Assembly: GCA_025399215.1 (NCBI GenBank)
Contig: MU621092.1
Location: 1-64,000, forward strand
DNA from: Globomyces pollinis-pini
Taxonomy: Eukaryota > Chytridiomycota > Chytridiomycetes > Rhizophydiales > Globomycetaceae
Direction of reading: 5' to 3'
DNA length: 64,000 nucleotides
The notes under the pieces are model-generated. The model was not told the origin of the DNA, ran no database searches, and saw only the letters and a list, made by a program, of their open reading frames with translations. This document shows positions 35,097 through 46,140 of the stretch, piece after piece. The first letter of the stretch is position 1. Each line of letters begins with the position of its first letter. Both the position numbers and the translations under genes were made by a program.

Positions 35097-37723
35097 TTAG
35101 GAGGTAGGAAGTAAACCTGATAATTCATCTACATTTTTAACCAGACTTCTCATCCAATTAACATATGCATAAAACATAACATCATTAACAGGTGCAATAG
35201 TACATCTAAGTTTCATGTTGAACCATTGAACATCCAGCTCGTCCATGACGACATTGCTACTCTTTGATTCCATATAGTGTGGCAAAACAGCAAATGAAAG
35301 TGACTCGCGAGCAATTGCAGACTTTGGGATATTTGAAGGCAGTGGTCTTTTAGTCAATATTGCGGCTTGATAAAGTTGTATAAGCATTTTAAGTGTGGAC
35401 TGTAATTGTTTTCTTTGCTCCAGAGATTCGTTCCATAAAACAGCCAATTCCCGACTTGTATACCATGGAATACAAAACGTATTTAGTGCTCCTCTGATAC
35501 ATTCTAAGATATCTTCAAATTTTTCCAACATTTGCAAATGAGATTCCGCAGAAAATTTAACCCCAATGTTTGGTTCAGTGATAGCTTGTAATACCATAGA
35601 TCTTCGTGTGAATATTTCGGATTCTAGTTCAATGGTATGGAACAGCAAATCTCTCAATTCTCGTTGAGTTTCATTCACAAGTTTGTCAATATTTTCATCA
35701 TTGTAGTTACTATCAAATAATGCCATAGTAACCACAATTGGTTTAATCAAGATGTCGTCTAAAATATCTTCAATAGACTGTAACGTTTTGATATTTTCAT
35801 GATCAAGTTCTGTACGTGCAAACACAGGTAAGATAATTAAATTAAACACCAAACCAACAACTATTTGGGCACAATTCACAATTAGGGTTTTTAAATAAAG
35901 CCTCCAATAAGTATCAGGAGCAGTGGAGAATTGCTGTGACCAGCAATCAAGTGCAAATCCCGAATACGATAGGAGAAAAAATATCCCAGATGTGATGGAC
36001 GATGGTTTCATAATAATAACAAAAAATCCTATATATCCGGCCAACACAACCGAGATCCCCAATAGATATGGATTCGGTCCCATCAGTTGATAACTTGCCA
36101 AGCAAAGAGTTAAACCACACAATATTCCTCCAAATTCTAACATTGCAGAAGAGTAAGAACTTCCCATATTTGGAGACAAAACAATTAATAACACAATTAC
36201 ACCACTATTTGATCAGTAGAGATTAATTACCCCGTAAGGTTGTAGGTTGTCCAAATCCATCTAGTACTGTTTTCTAAAAATAATATTGTATAGAGCACGA
36301 TTACAAACGTTGTTTTCAAAGCCCATCTATTGCGTTTAATTGATATTGACAAATTATAAATAATCTCGGTTGGTGATCCTGTGAATGTACTTCGGGTAAA
36401 TGATACAAATTTGGATATCATTTGAGTGGGTAGCCATTTCAAAAATGGTATATGAACCTGCATTTGACGTTGCTGTGCATGACTCAAATTATCAGACAAT
36501 TCAATCAACTTTCTACAAAACCCTTCCAAAGATAGACTGAAATGGTAGACTGATATGACGGATTCTCCCCAATCTAATCGTTCTCCTGGACTTTTTGTTT
36601 TCTCGAAATTCTTGAGAGATATTGCCAATTGGTTTTGAAACGAACAGATCAATGACTTTAATGATTCATTGTCCAGAGGCATTGAACGCTTCCCAGATAA
36701 GGATGCCGAAATATCATCACAACATAGATTGATAAGGGATATTAATTGACGTCCAATTTCTTGAAACTCTGGTGTTGAAGATACTCTTTCATTAACACCC
36801 CAACTCTGATATGATTTTATTGAGGTTTGCAAAAAGAATAAATGATTAGTCAAATGTTTTAGAATTTCAATAGTTCGAAGTAAAACTTTAGGGGTTAACT
36901 TTCCAACATATGGTTCTGAAAGTACATTATTGTACAATGCATCAATGTTGGACATAATTTGCTTGATTCTATGGATACCATTCTTACATTCAGCAAGTGA
37001 GTTTTCATCTTCATAAAAGTATGCTTGAATGTGATGTGACGAAATAGTAGATAAACTAGCCACCCATTCGTTCAAACTATCCACCATCAGACCATGACTG
37101 GATAATGGGAACACAAACAAATTGATAACTATCGAAATAAGCATACCAATCATGTATGATAACAAAGTATAAAGTAACAAAGCAATTGACAATCCAGGTT
37201 TGTTGGGTTCGAGTGAACTGACCATGATACTAATAATGGTGAGGCATCCAATAATCGTAAATGACAAATATCGCATTGAATTTAATCCACGCATAAAAGC
37301 AAAAAAGAAATGAAAGCAAGCACCAATGAATCCAATTGCAAAAGATCCAAAAGGAGATACATAAATAATGAAAACAGATCCAATAGAAGCAATCAAGAGA
37401 CTGATCATCAATAATGCTGAATCATCGATAAACTTTCCAATTGGTTTTGCACCAGAAAATATCACAGAACAAACCACAACATTCATAGCAAGAAAAGGGA
37501 AATGAAGTAAATCTACAACCGCTGGTATCCATGTGAGAATATGTGCAACTAAAAAGCCTAACACAGCTCTATGTAACGATATGGAACTTCTTGAAGTGAC
37601 CATTTGTACCCATTTACGAACATTTAACCTATCGTGATCCAATAAAGTTGATCCTGGGTCTGCAATATCGGTCTTAGTTTCTTGATTGGATTCAATAAGT
37701 AAAGTCGTTTGATGGACAGTCAT
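35097..37723 (-). CDS. FUSC/aromatic-acid-exporter-like membrane protein (Bre4-type)
   Basis: 866 aa in two exons joined by a 26-nt intron near 36220 (YNLTG to GVIVLLIVLS). Two blocks of about six hydrophobic helices each, one near residues 60-230 and one near 490-640, are each followed by a cytoplasmic helical domain. This duplicated arrangement is that of the fungal FUSC/ArAE_2 family, which includes yeast Bre4 (brefeldin A sensitivity) and is distantly related to plant aluminium-activated malate transporters. Transport of organic anions is a family-level inference. Start at 37723 is preferred; an in-frame ATG at 37777 adds a short hydrophobic stretch. Confidence 0.8.
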
Positions 37724-38237
37724 ATTAAAGAAAAAAAATATGATACAAAAAACTACACCCTCAATTATCCGATTCAAATACTACAATATTCCATTCCAAC
37801 ATGATCCTCAAATCAATCAGTTGAAATGTTGTTATTTAAATATCGTAATGGTTACACAAACTACAAATAAGCTTTTTAGTGTATACAACAATGAAATGAG
37901 AAGAGATATCAAACTTACTTTTCTTATATAGTATTAAATGTACTTGTTAATGCAAAAAAGGGAGTCTGTACACCACTGTCACTGTCAAACCAGCGATGAA
38001 CTTTACAAAGTGATCAAGAAACCCTATTATTTATAAAATAGATCAAAAACTTCCATTAGTTGAATTATCTAATGAGGTTCAAGTAGAATTGCTTGTTGCA
38101 GATCAATCATTTCTATTTAGGAAGCAATTATGATGTGTCTCAAAGGGTATAAAAATACTCTGATTATAAAAAGGATACTGTATTAAAAAATTACAAGCGA
38201 TTCAATATATGGGTATAAGTTATATTTGGTTTAAAGT
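37724..38237. other. Intergenic region, no gene seen
   Basis: About 510 nt, AT-rich, between two minus-strand genes: promoter of the FUSC gene and the 3' end of the next. Plus-strand open frames that run into 38529 are antisense to the proline-rich tail of the neighbour and are not called. Confidence 0.4.
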
Positions 38238-40415
38238 TCAATGGAATTTTCTACGAGGTGGTAAACCACCAGCAGGTGGAGCTACCAATGGTGGAGAAGG
38301 TTTTGGAAACGGAATATTCATTAATGGATCCAATTCCAATCGATTACTTTTCAATGGTCGATTCAATTTCTCAATTACACTATTGGATAACTTTATATCG
38401 GATATCTTTGGTTTTGGTTTCAATTCATTTAAGGATTCTTTTACATTTTTGATGATATCGACAAGTATTTTTAATTCCTCGGGACAATTGTTGGAGAGTA
38501 TAGTGATTGATTTTAAAAGATCAGGATAGACTACAATTATGATTCAAGTTAATACAAACCTTGTTTTAATATTTCACCTAATGCAATTTGAGACGATTGA
38601 GTGATATTTGAGGTAGTATGATGTCTTTCCAACGTGGGTTTTGAAATTTCAAAGAAATCCAATGCTGATTGACATCGATTTAATCCAAACATGTCATCGT
38701 AATAGGAAACAAACATAGAATGTAAGGTTGAAAAAATACGATAGAGTATTTGAGTCAGATAAAGTGTCATTGGTGGAGTACTGGATCCAGATCTGGCATT
38801 TGTAATTGACCATGTCGTCCCTATACTAGGTATAGCCGGTTTCAATAAATCAGGCAATAGTGGTGCATTTGAATTCAACAATTCAGGGTAACAAGTTGAC
38901 AATGTAGTCACCAGTTTCGGTATAAAACATAAATGTTGACTTTTCATGAATATTTTCACAATTGAATCCGATATACTCCCAACCACTAATTCCACAATAT
39001 CAACTGAAATACATGATTGATGATCAAAGGCATAGACACATCTGATCATGGTATCGATATATTGATTCGTAATGGTTTGAAATGAAGTTTGTAACGTTTT
39101 ACTTTTCTGTGATAACCCATTACGATCTTGGTATTGATTCATCATGTATACAAGTAGATCGCAAACATGAAACCATTCCAGGTCGGATTGGATAGACGAA
39201 GTTGATCGATTTTGTTGATATATATTCAAATCAACTAGTAAATCTATCAATATGTTTTCATTTCCTTTGAGAATGTAACGATGTAGTTGGCGTTCTAGTG
39301 ATACTGAAAGTTGTTTGATCTTATTTGGTTTGTTGATAAACATTTGTCCAGATGTATTGATTGTTGTATACTAAGATTAGTCAATCATACATACAATCGA
39401 ATTCAACCTTATATAGAGATTGAAAAGTTTTTTGATGATTTGATGATTAAATTGTATACAATCATGGTTATGAATCATCAATCCTTCAATACATTTAATC
39501 TAAGATAAAACAGATATATGAATTTACGAAATATTCAGACCATTCATGTATGGAGTCAATATCCAAATTCTGTTTAATATCACCAATAGGATCAATCAAT
39601 GTCAACATATCCTCATCCATATCCACAATCAATTGATCTCTATCTGGTATCACACTAAACACATCTACAAGTCTATTGATATATTTATTCAGTTGGTCAC
39701 TAATATAAGTGTCCATGTTATACCTTTCACCGATTTTCAAACAAAGTTTCATGATTAAATTCATTAAATCAGTATCCAATTTCAATTGACCAGTGTACAT
39801 TTCAATTGATAATCGATTGTATAGTTGTATAGATAACCGATAGATATTTCTATGAATTAGTTCAGATGAAATTTACTTTTGAAATTCCATTAATCCATTT
39901 AATTGAGTCGTAATGGTATATAATATGTTTATCAATAACGTTATTGTTTTTAAATGTTCTGGTACCCAATCACAATCATTTTGGATGGATTTCAGTAATT
40001 GATATAGAATATTCAAAATACGAATAGGATGTTTAACCAATAAAATAATATTTCTCTTAGCATCAATGAATTCAAAAAACTTCAATTACTTTTTGTACAA
40101 GACAACTGATATTCGATTTTCGTTCCATTTCCTCATCACCAATTCGTTCCATTACAAATTCATTCACCATATCCAAGCCGATTTGATTCTACAGGTCAAT
40201 TCACTTTTGTTACTATAGGGTAGACATCTAGTAAAATAGATTCAATAGGGTATAGTAAATCTTGATCCAACAATGCATGTGAATGTAAATAATTCGACCT
40301 TTAGGTTAATATTTTAATGAAGATAATACAGTTTTAGTAAAGATAATGCTTCGTGTAAATCACTTGTGTTTGTTGATTCTAGTAGGTTGTATAATTCATC
40401 TATTTGGTCTTGCAT
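38238..40415 (-). CDS. Large alpha-helical protein with proline-rich tail, unrecognised
   Basis: The start at 40415 (MQDQIDELYNLLESTNTSDL) joins through short introns (31 nt, 25 nt and 25 nt) to HALLDQDLLYPIESILLDVYPI, then LVKHPIRILNILYQLLKSIQND and further helices, including LSVSLERQLHRYILKGNENI. The C-terminus has KPSPPLVAPPAGGLPPRRKFH. Total length is about 650-690 aa. The helical layout and absence of membrane segments suggest a tethering-complex or scaffold subunit of the COG/GARP or exocyst kind, but I find no diagnostic motif. The Pro-Arg tail could bind SH3 or WW domains. Function is unknown. Confidence 0.55.
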
Positions 40416-40838
40416 TTATATAGCTTGATTTTTAAATTGGTAAAGTTGGTGTGATTATCTGATGTAAACGCGCGTTCAGTTACTTTTTTGAAGAATCACA
40501 TGATTAGTCTCAACCAAGGTAAATCAAAAAATGTATTTAGTATTGAATCAAGTGTTATGAATAGGTGTTGTGATGTATTATAGAGTCAACCTGCAATATC
40601 ACAAACTGAAGTACATTTCGTTATTTTTATGTATGAATACTGTAGATCAATTCAAAAGTAGATATTCAGAATATCATGTAATGAATAGATAACCTGTACA
40701 TGATTCAAGTACAGTTTATCTAGATTTATTATCCATGTACACTTTACCCATTTGATTTCATTCATGTGTAATGATTCTAGAAGCTTCCCATTCAGTTTAA
40801 AAAAGTTTCAATTCACACTTTTTAAAAACAAAACAAAG
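40416..40838. other. Divergent promoter region, no gene seen
   Basis: About 420 nt between divergent genes. A short stretch repeats GAATAG-type words near 40557, 40637 and 40681. No open frame of note. Confidence 0.4.
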
Positions 40839-41772
40839 ATGACATTGGAAGTACCAGAAGGATATATAGCACTAGATGATACCAATAACGTTTACAAACG
40901 TATCATTACTGAAGGATCTGGTCAATCCATCACCAAATCGGGTTGTACCGTCAAAGTTCATTATACTGGATCTTTATATTCAAATGGAGAAGTATTTGAT
41001 TCTAGTATTGAAAGAGGCGATCCCATTTCATTCAAACTTGGGACAGGTCAGGTTATCAAAGGTTGGGATGTTGGTATTGCAACAATGAAAGTGGGTGAAC
41101 ATTCTGAATTGTTTATTCGATCTGATTATGGGTATGGTAAAGCCGGTTCACCACCTAAAATCCCTGGTGATTCTATTTTGATCTTCAAAGTTGAATTGGT
41201 ACATGTTGATGAGGTATGGATAATTTTTTAGTTGATCATTAGTCTACTGCTGATTTAACTATTGCTGAGAAATTGAGTAGAGCTAGTGTACTCAAAGATG
41301 AAGGCAATACATTATTCAAAACTCAAAAGTTTGATGATGCATTGAAAACTTATAAACAAGCTGCAGATTTATTATCGAATACATTTGGAGCTGAATCTGA
41401 TGAATCCGAACAAATTAAAAATCTTAAAATTAATTTGTATTCGAATTTAGCAGCCGTATATCTTAAAATCAAGGATGGTTTACATGCTAGTGAATATTCC
41501 CAAAAAGTACTTGATATTGATTCAACACATTCCAAAGCTATTTTCCGTCTTGCACAATCCAAAGTATTAATGAATGAATTCGATAACGCGATTGAATTGT
41601 ACAATCTACATAAAAATGTATGATAATTTCTTTAATATTAGGTGTTGAAAGATTTGGATGTTGATCAAGAGATTTTGAGAGTTAAAAAGATTCAAGCACA
41701 TCAAGTAGCAGCAGAAAAGAAATGTAAGTGTGATTGGATTGATTTGTAGTGTATTCGAAAATGTTTGCTTGA
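40839..41772 (+). CDS. FKBP-type peptidyl-prolyl isomerase with TPR domain
   Basis: Prolyl isomerase and probable Hsp90 co-chaperone, 284 aa. Introns of 29, 24 and 26 nt (near 41215, 41617 and 41725) are removed; the lengths add up to an exact codon count. The single FKBP domain keeps the drug- and substrate-pocket residues: HYTG, VFDSS, IERG, VIKGWD, YGYGKAGSPP and IFKVEL. The TPR domain starts SRASVLKDEGNTLFKTQKFDDAL and includes NLYSNLAAVYLKIKD. The last exon gives KKLYSKMFA, like the KKLYANMF end of animal FKBP4/5. Unlike those, it has one FKBP domain, not two. Confidence 0.95.
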
Positions 41773-41927
41773 TTGGTGATATTTTAATAAATGGATTTGT
41801 TTTGACCATAGTTTGTATCATTTTCATAACACTATGATTAAACCTCTATTGTTGTGAACAGTTAATTACGATGATGTTTATATTTACATGCTATCTTGAC
41901 TGTGCTTGTACATTTTTGTAAATATCT

Positions 41928-42154
41928 ACAATGATTTGTATCTATTTACAGCTTTGCTGTCTTTAAATTTATATATCTATTCACAGCTTTGCTGTCTGCA
42001 ATAATGTGTATCTATATACAGCTTCGCTGTCTGCAATGATGTGTATCTATTTAGAGTTTTGCTGTGTATGAAATTCTATTTATCTTTCTATATGTATTAC
42101 AGGTTTGCTGTTTATGAAGATGTGTATCTAATGACAGCTTTGCTCTGATTGGTG
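41928..42154. repeat. Tandem array of about six 35-nt hairpin units
   Basis: Six imperfect copies of a roughly 35-nt unit. Each contains TGTATCTAT followed by ACAGCTTTGCTGT or a close variant (ACAGCTTCGCTGT, AGAGTTTTGCTGT). ACAGC and GCTGT are reverse complements around a 3-nt loop, so each well-kept unit can form a small hairpin. The array lies between the FKBP and PIN1 genes, downstream of one and upstream of the other. Confidence 0.85.
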
Positions 42155-42193
42155 TCAATTGTTTATTGAAATTTTTCTTCAAAAAAGCGAGAC

Positions 42194-42797
42194 ATGGGAG
42201 TAAGTCATGAAAAAGTACTAAGTAGATTAGGGATGGGAAGAAAGAATGTCAAGATCCAAGAATCGAATTTATTACTTTAATACAGATACGAACGAATCAG
42301 TATGGGATAAACCGGAAGGAGTTGAGATCAAAGCTTTAGCAGAAGGCAATGGAGAAACGATCCGAGCTTCACATTTATTAGTCAAGCATTCCAAGTCACG
42401 TAATCCTAGTAGTTGGAAACAAGTAAGTTTGTGAAATTATTAAAGATAGGATGTTATTACTATTAGTAAAGAGGAAGCAATAGAAAAGATTAAAGGTTTT
42501 TTTTATGTAAACTTATTGATAGGATTTCGGGAGAGAATAGAGAAGGGAGAAGTTGAATTTTCAGCATTAGCTATGATTGAAAGTGATTGTTCGTCAGCAA
42601 AGAGGGGAGGAGATTTGAATACATTTGGACGAGGACAAATGCAAGGTAGATAATTTTTAAATTTATTTTAGTACCATTTGAGACTGCAGCGTAATGAATG
42701 AATTTCAATAATGTATAGATTTGGATTAAAAGTAGGAGAGTTGAGTGGAGTAGTAGAGAGTGATAGTGGTATTCATTTAATATTACGTACAGCTTAA
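42194..42797 (+). CDS. PIN1: Pin1/Ess1-type WW-parvulin prolyl isomerase
   Basis: Phospho-Ser/Thr-Pro-specific isomerase, 154 aa, six exons. The first exon is only ATGGGA, followed by introns of 31, 27, 27, 26 and 28 nt; all phases agree. The WW domain begins [17 protein letters not shown] and ends ESVWDKPEG, but the usual LPPGW start is shortened to MGGW. The parvulin domain has [29 protein letters not shown] with the catalytic Cys, GRGQM and [11 protein letters not shown]. Of the phosphate-binding Lys-Arg-Arg set, the third residue is Asn here. In yeast the homologue Ess1 acts on the RNA polymerase II tail. Confidence 0.95.
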
Positions 42798-42897
42798 GGT
42801 GAATGTAAATTAATAATTTATATTTTTAGGTATTTAGTTTAATTTAATTTCAGATGAAATAAAACAATTTGAATCTTTACTTAAAAGTTTCTTTATG

Positions 42898-43012
42898 TTA
42901 GGGTTATTTGATGAAATATTAGGGTTATTTAGTATTAGGGTTATTTCGTATTAGGGTTACAAAGAGTTTCACTTGTTAGGGTTATTTGATAAGTTAGGGT
43001 TATTTTAGGGTT
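42898..43012. repeat. TTAGGG-rich interstitial repeat patch
   Basis: Seven TTAGGG hexamers in 115 bp, six of them within TTAGGGTTA, at 42898, 42919, 42935, 42951, 42976, 42994 and 43005. All are in the same orientation with 10-19-nt spacers, often TTATTT. TTAGGG is the telomere repeat of many fungi, but a telomere would have it uninterrupted and at a chromosome end. Confidence 0.8.
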
Positions 43013-43124
43013 GTATGATGGATGACATCATCCAGTTTCAAAAGGGTTTCATTAAAGTGGCTTCAGATTTATTGCTTTTTTATTTCTACCAAATAACCCC
43101 CACGTTCACTCACACGTTTTCATT

Positions 43125-44449
43125 ATGCTAGTAGACGATAAATACATTCAAAATTTATCTTTTCCAAATTTAATTTCTATAAAAGATCTTCAAAATTATC
43201 AAATACCAACTATAGATTATGAAATAATCGATTCAAATTTATTATTGGGGGTTGCAAATATCTTGAATTTATTATTCCCTCAATGGAATATAAACGATTG
43301 TAAACTAATCAAATGTACTGCTGGTCTAACAAACAAACTGGTAAAAGCTACTCATATCCCTTCAAATCATTCGGTACTCATCCGTATTTATGGGAAAGGT
43401 ACAAACTCTATCATCGATAGAGACCGTGAACTATTGGTATATTGCATCTCATTTAACCTTGATAGAATTTAATCACCCTATCTTCATTGGGATTATGTCC
43501 TGGTTTATATGGTAGATTCACTAATGGAATGGTTTATGGTTATGTTGATGGTTTAGTCTTTTCTCAAACTGGTATCAATTGTTTTTTTTTTGTTTATACT
43601 AGATTTGGTCGATTCTCATAAATCTAAATTAGTGGCCCAACATACCGCTGTTTGGCATAAAATTGATATTCCTGCTCATTCCTCTGCTGAACTCTTTAAA
43701 ACTCTTAGAGCTTGGATGGACCTTGGTATGTTCTTTTTTTATTCTTATCACATACGAAATGTTTGTGGCTGTTTTTACATTCTATGAAACCTAAACTGAA
43801 ATGAGGCAATGTCTCTGATGCTTTGTACATGTTTTTTTTTACCTTGTCATTCTCCAATTCTTTACAACGATTTCCCAAAGAAAAACCATAACTAACCATT
43901 GTAGTTCCCAATGAATACACCGACCCTGCAAAAAATGAACAATTAGAAAAATCAGGTTACTCAATGGCGCAACTACGACAAGAACTAGTAGTACTCGAAA
44001 CTTACTTGAAATCTTTAAACTCTCCTGTCGTTTTTTGTCATAATGATATTCAACAAGGAAACATCATATACAATCCTACAGGCGATTCAGTTTCTTTCAT
44101 TGATTACGAATATGGCTCTGTATCTTATCGTGGATTCGATCTCGGTAACCATTTCTGTGAATTCGCTGGATTCGATTGCAACTGGTCCAATTATCCATCA
44201 GTAGAATTTCAAAAACAATGGCTCTCTGCATACTTGGAAGCCTTGAATGATGGTGTCATTCCTGACGCACAAACTGTTGATCAAATTTGTATTGAAGTAC
44301 AAGGGTTTTCTTTAGCTTCTCATTTCTTTTGGTCTGTTTGGGCCCTTATACAAGCAGAAATCAGTGATCTTGACTACAATTACTTGGAATATGCTAATGG
44401 ACGTTTAAATGAGTACTTTAAACGTAAACCTGAATGGATGCGATTATAG
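43125..44449 (+). CDS. Choline/ethanolamine kinase
   Basis: First enzyme of the Kennedy pathway: ATP-dependent phosphorylation of ethanolamine and/or choline. Four exons with introns of 29, 31 and 179 nt (the last 43726-43904), giving 361 aa. Exon 1 has the nucleotide-binding LTNKLVKAT...VLIRIYG and the IIDRDREL motif. The Brenner-type catalytic loop is VVFCHNDIQQGNIIY, and the metal-binding motif is VSFIDYEYGS. The choline-kinase region GFDLGNHFCEFAGF follows, then QWLSAYLEAL. The ethanolamine branch (ETNK/Eki1) fits the GNHF-EFAG context slightly better, but substrate choice cannot be read from sequence. The next pathway enzyme lies about 800 bp away. Confidence 0.92.
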
Positions 44450-45230
44450 TTTATAACTTTCATTTTTACCTAATAGAATCAGTCATTTAATTTTTCTTTT
44501 TTATTGATCTGTTCTACTGAACGCTTTCATCATCATTCTAGGACATATGAAACTATTGAAACTAAACTGGATGTTTTCATTCGTTTAGTTTCAAACACCA
44601 AAAAAGAAAACAGAAATTATCCATGAAACAAACTAACCAACACTTGCAACATTCCAATACACGTCCTAAAAACATTAAAAAAACATTATTTGACTCAACA
44701 TGATATCCACCATCAATAAATCAATTACAACTCATCGAGGTTTATCATGAATATCATATGGGTTTTTGTTTTGGAATAGCATGTGATTGAAAAAGGGGAG
44801 ATGTCATTTTTGGATTTTAGGATGATCCATGATTTTGAAACAATGAATGAAAATGCTTTTACGACAACATTAAAATAACCATCATGTAGATACTCGTTAA
44901 CGTACTGCTGTACCGAATAGTTTAGTCGCGATTAGTATAAATATAACGAGATTTACATTTGAATGTTGTCACAAGTCTGACGAGATTTACAATTGAATTT
45001 TGTTATACATTTACGTTGGAATTTCGATATAAATTTTACATTGAATTTTGTTTTGAAATCTGAGAGATAGACATTGCCATGTTTCATTGTGATTCTGTGT
45101 TCTGATACAAGGACAGTGGACCGTGTCTTTGACAACCATTGTTTCAAATCAACTGATTAAAATGAATAGAATGAATGGTAATGAATATTATATATAGAAA
45201 AAGAATATCATTTTAAATCTATTGTAAACT
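44450..45230. other. Intergenic region between convergent genes
   Basis: About 780 nt between two convergent Kennedy-pathway genes. A 45000-45065 stretch repeats AATTTTGTT/ACATTGAATTT-like words. No gene is supported. Confidence 0.4.
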
Positions 45231-45916
<686 letters not shown>

Positions 45917-45994
45917 TTAAAAAGTGAAGCAATAATTTATTGTTTCGTTCCCTTTACAGTCATTTTTTTTCAATTTCATAACCAAATGTAAAAT

Positions 45995-46090
45995 ATTACC
46001 ATACCATAATGATTTCATTACCATACCATAATGATTTCATGACCCAAATGCATTACCATACCAAATGCATTACCAAATGAAATGAAATTT
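45995..46090. repeat. Short tandem repeat in a divergent promoter
   Basis: Two perfect 22-nt copies (ATTACCATACCATAATGATTTC at 45995-46016 and 46017-46038 in two halves: ATTACCATACC plus ATAATGATTTC), followed by degenerate ATTACCATACCAAATGC and ATTACCAAATGAAATGAAA copies. It lies between the cytidylyltransferase and ankyrin-dilute genes. Confidence 0.75.
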
Positions 46091-46140
46091 TTTATTTAAA
46101 AGAGTGCGTTAATAAATTGGCTCCTACTTTTTTTTATCCA

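Noticed and set aside
41928..42154. CRISPR array
   Set aside because: Units are contiguous and imperfect with no unique spacers, and the genome is eukaryotic.
42898..43012. True chromosome end
   Set aside because: The hexamers are interrupted and single-copy genes continue on both sides.
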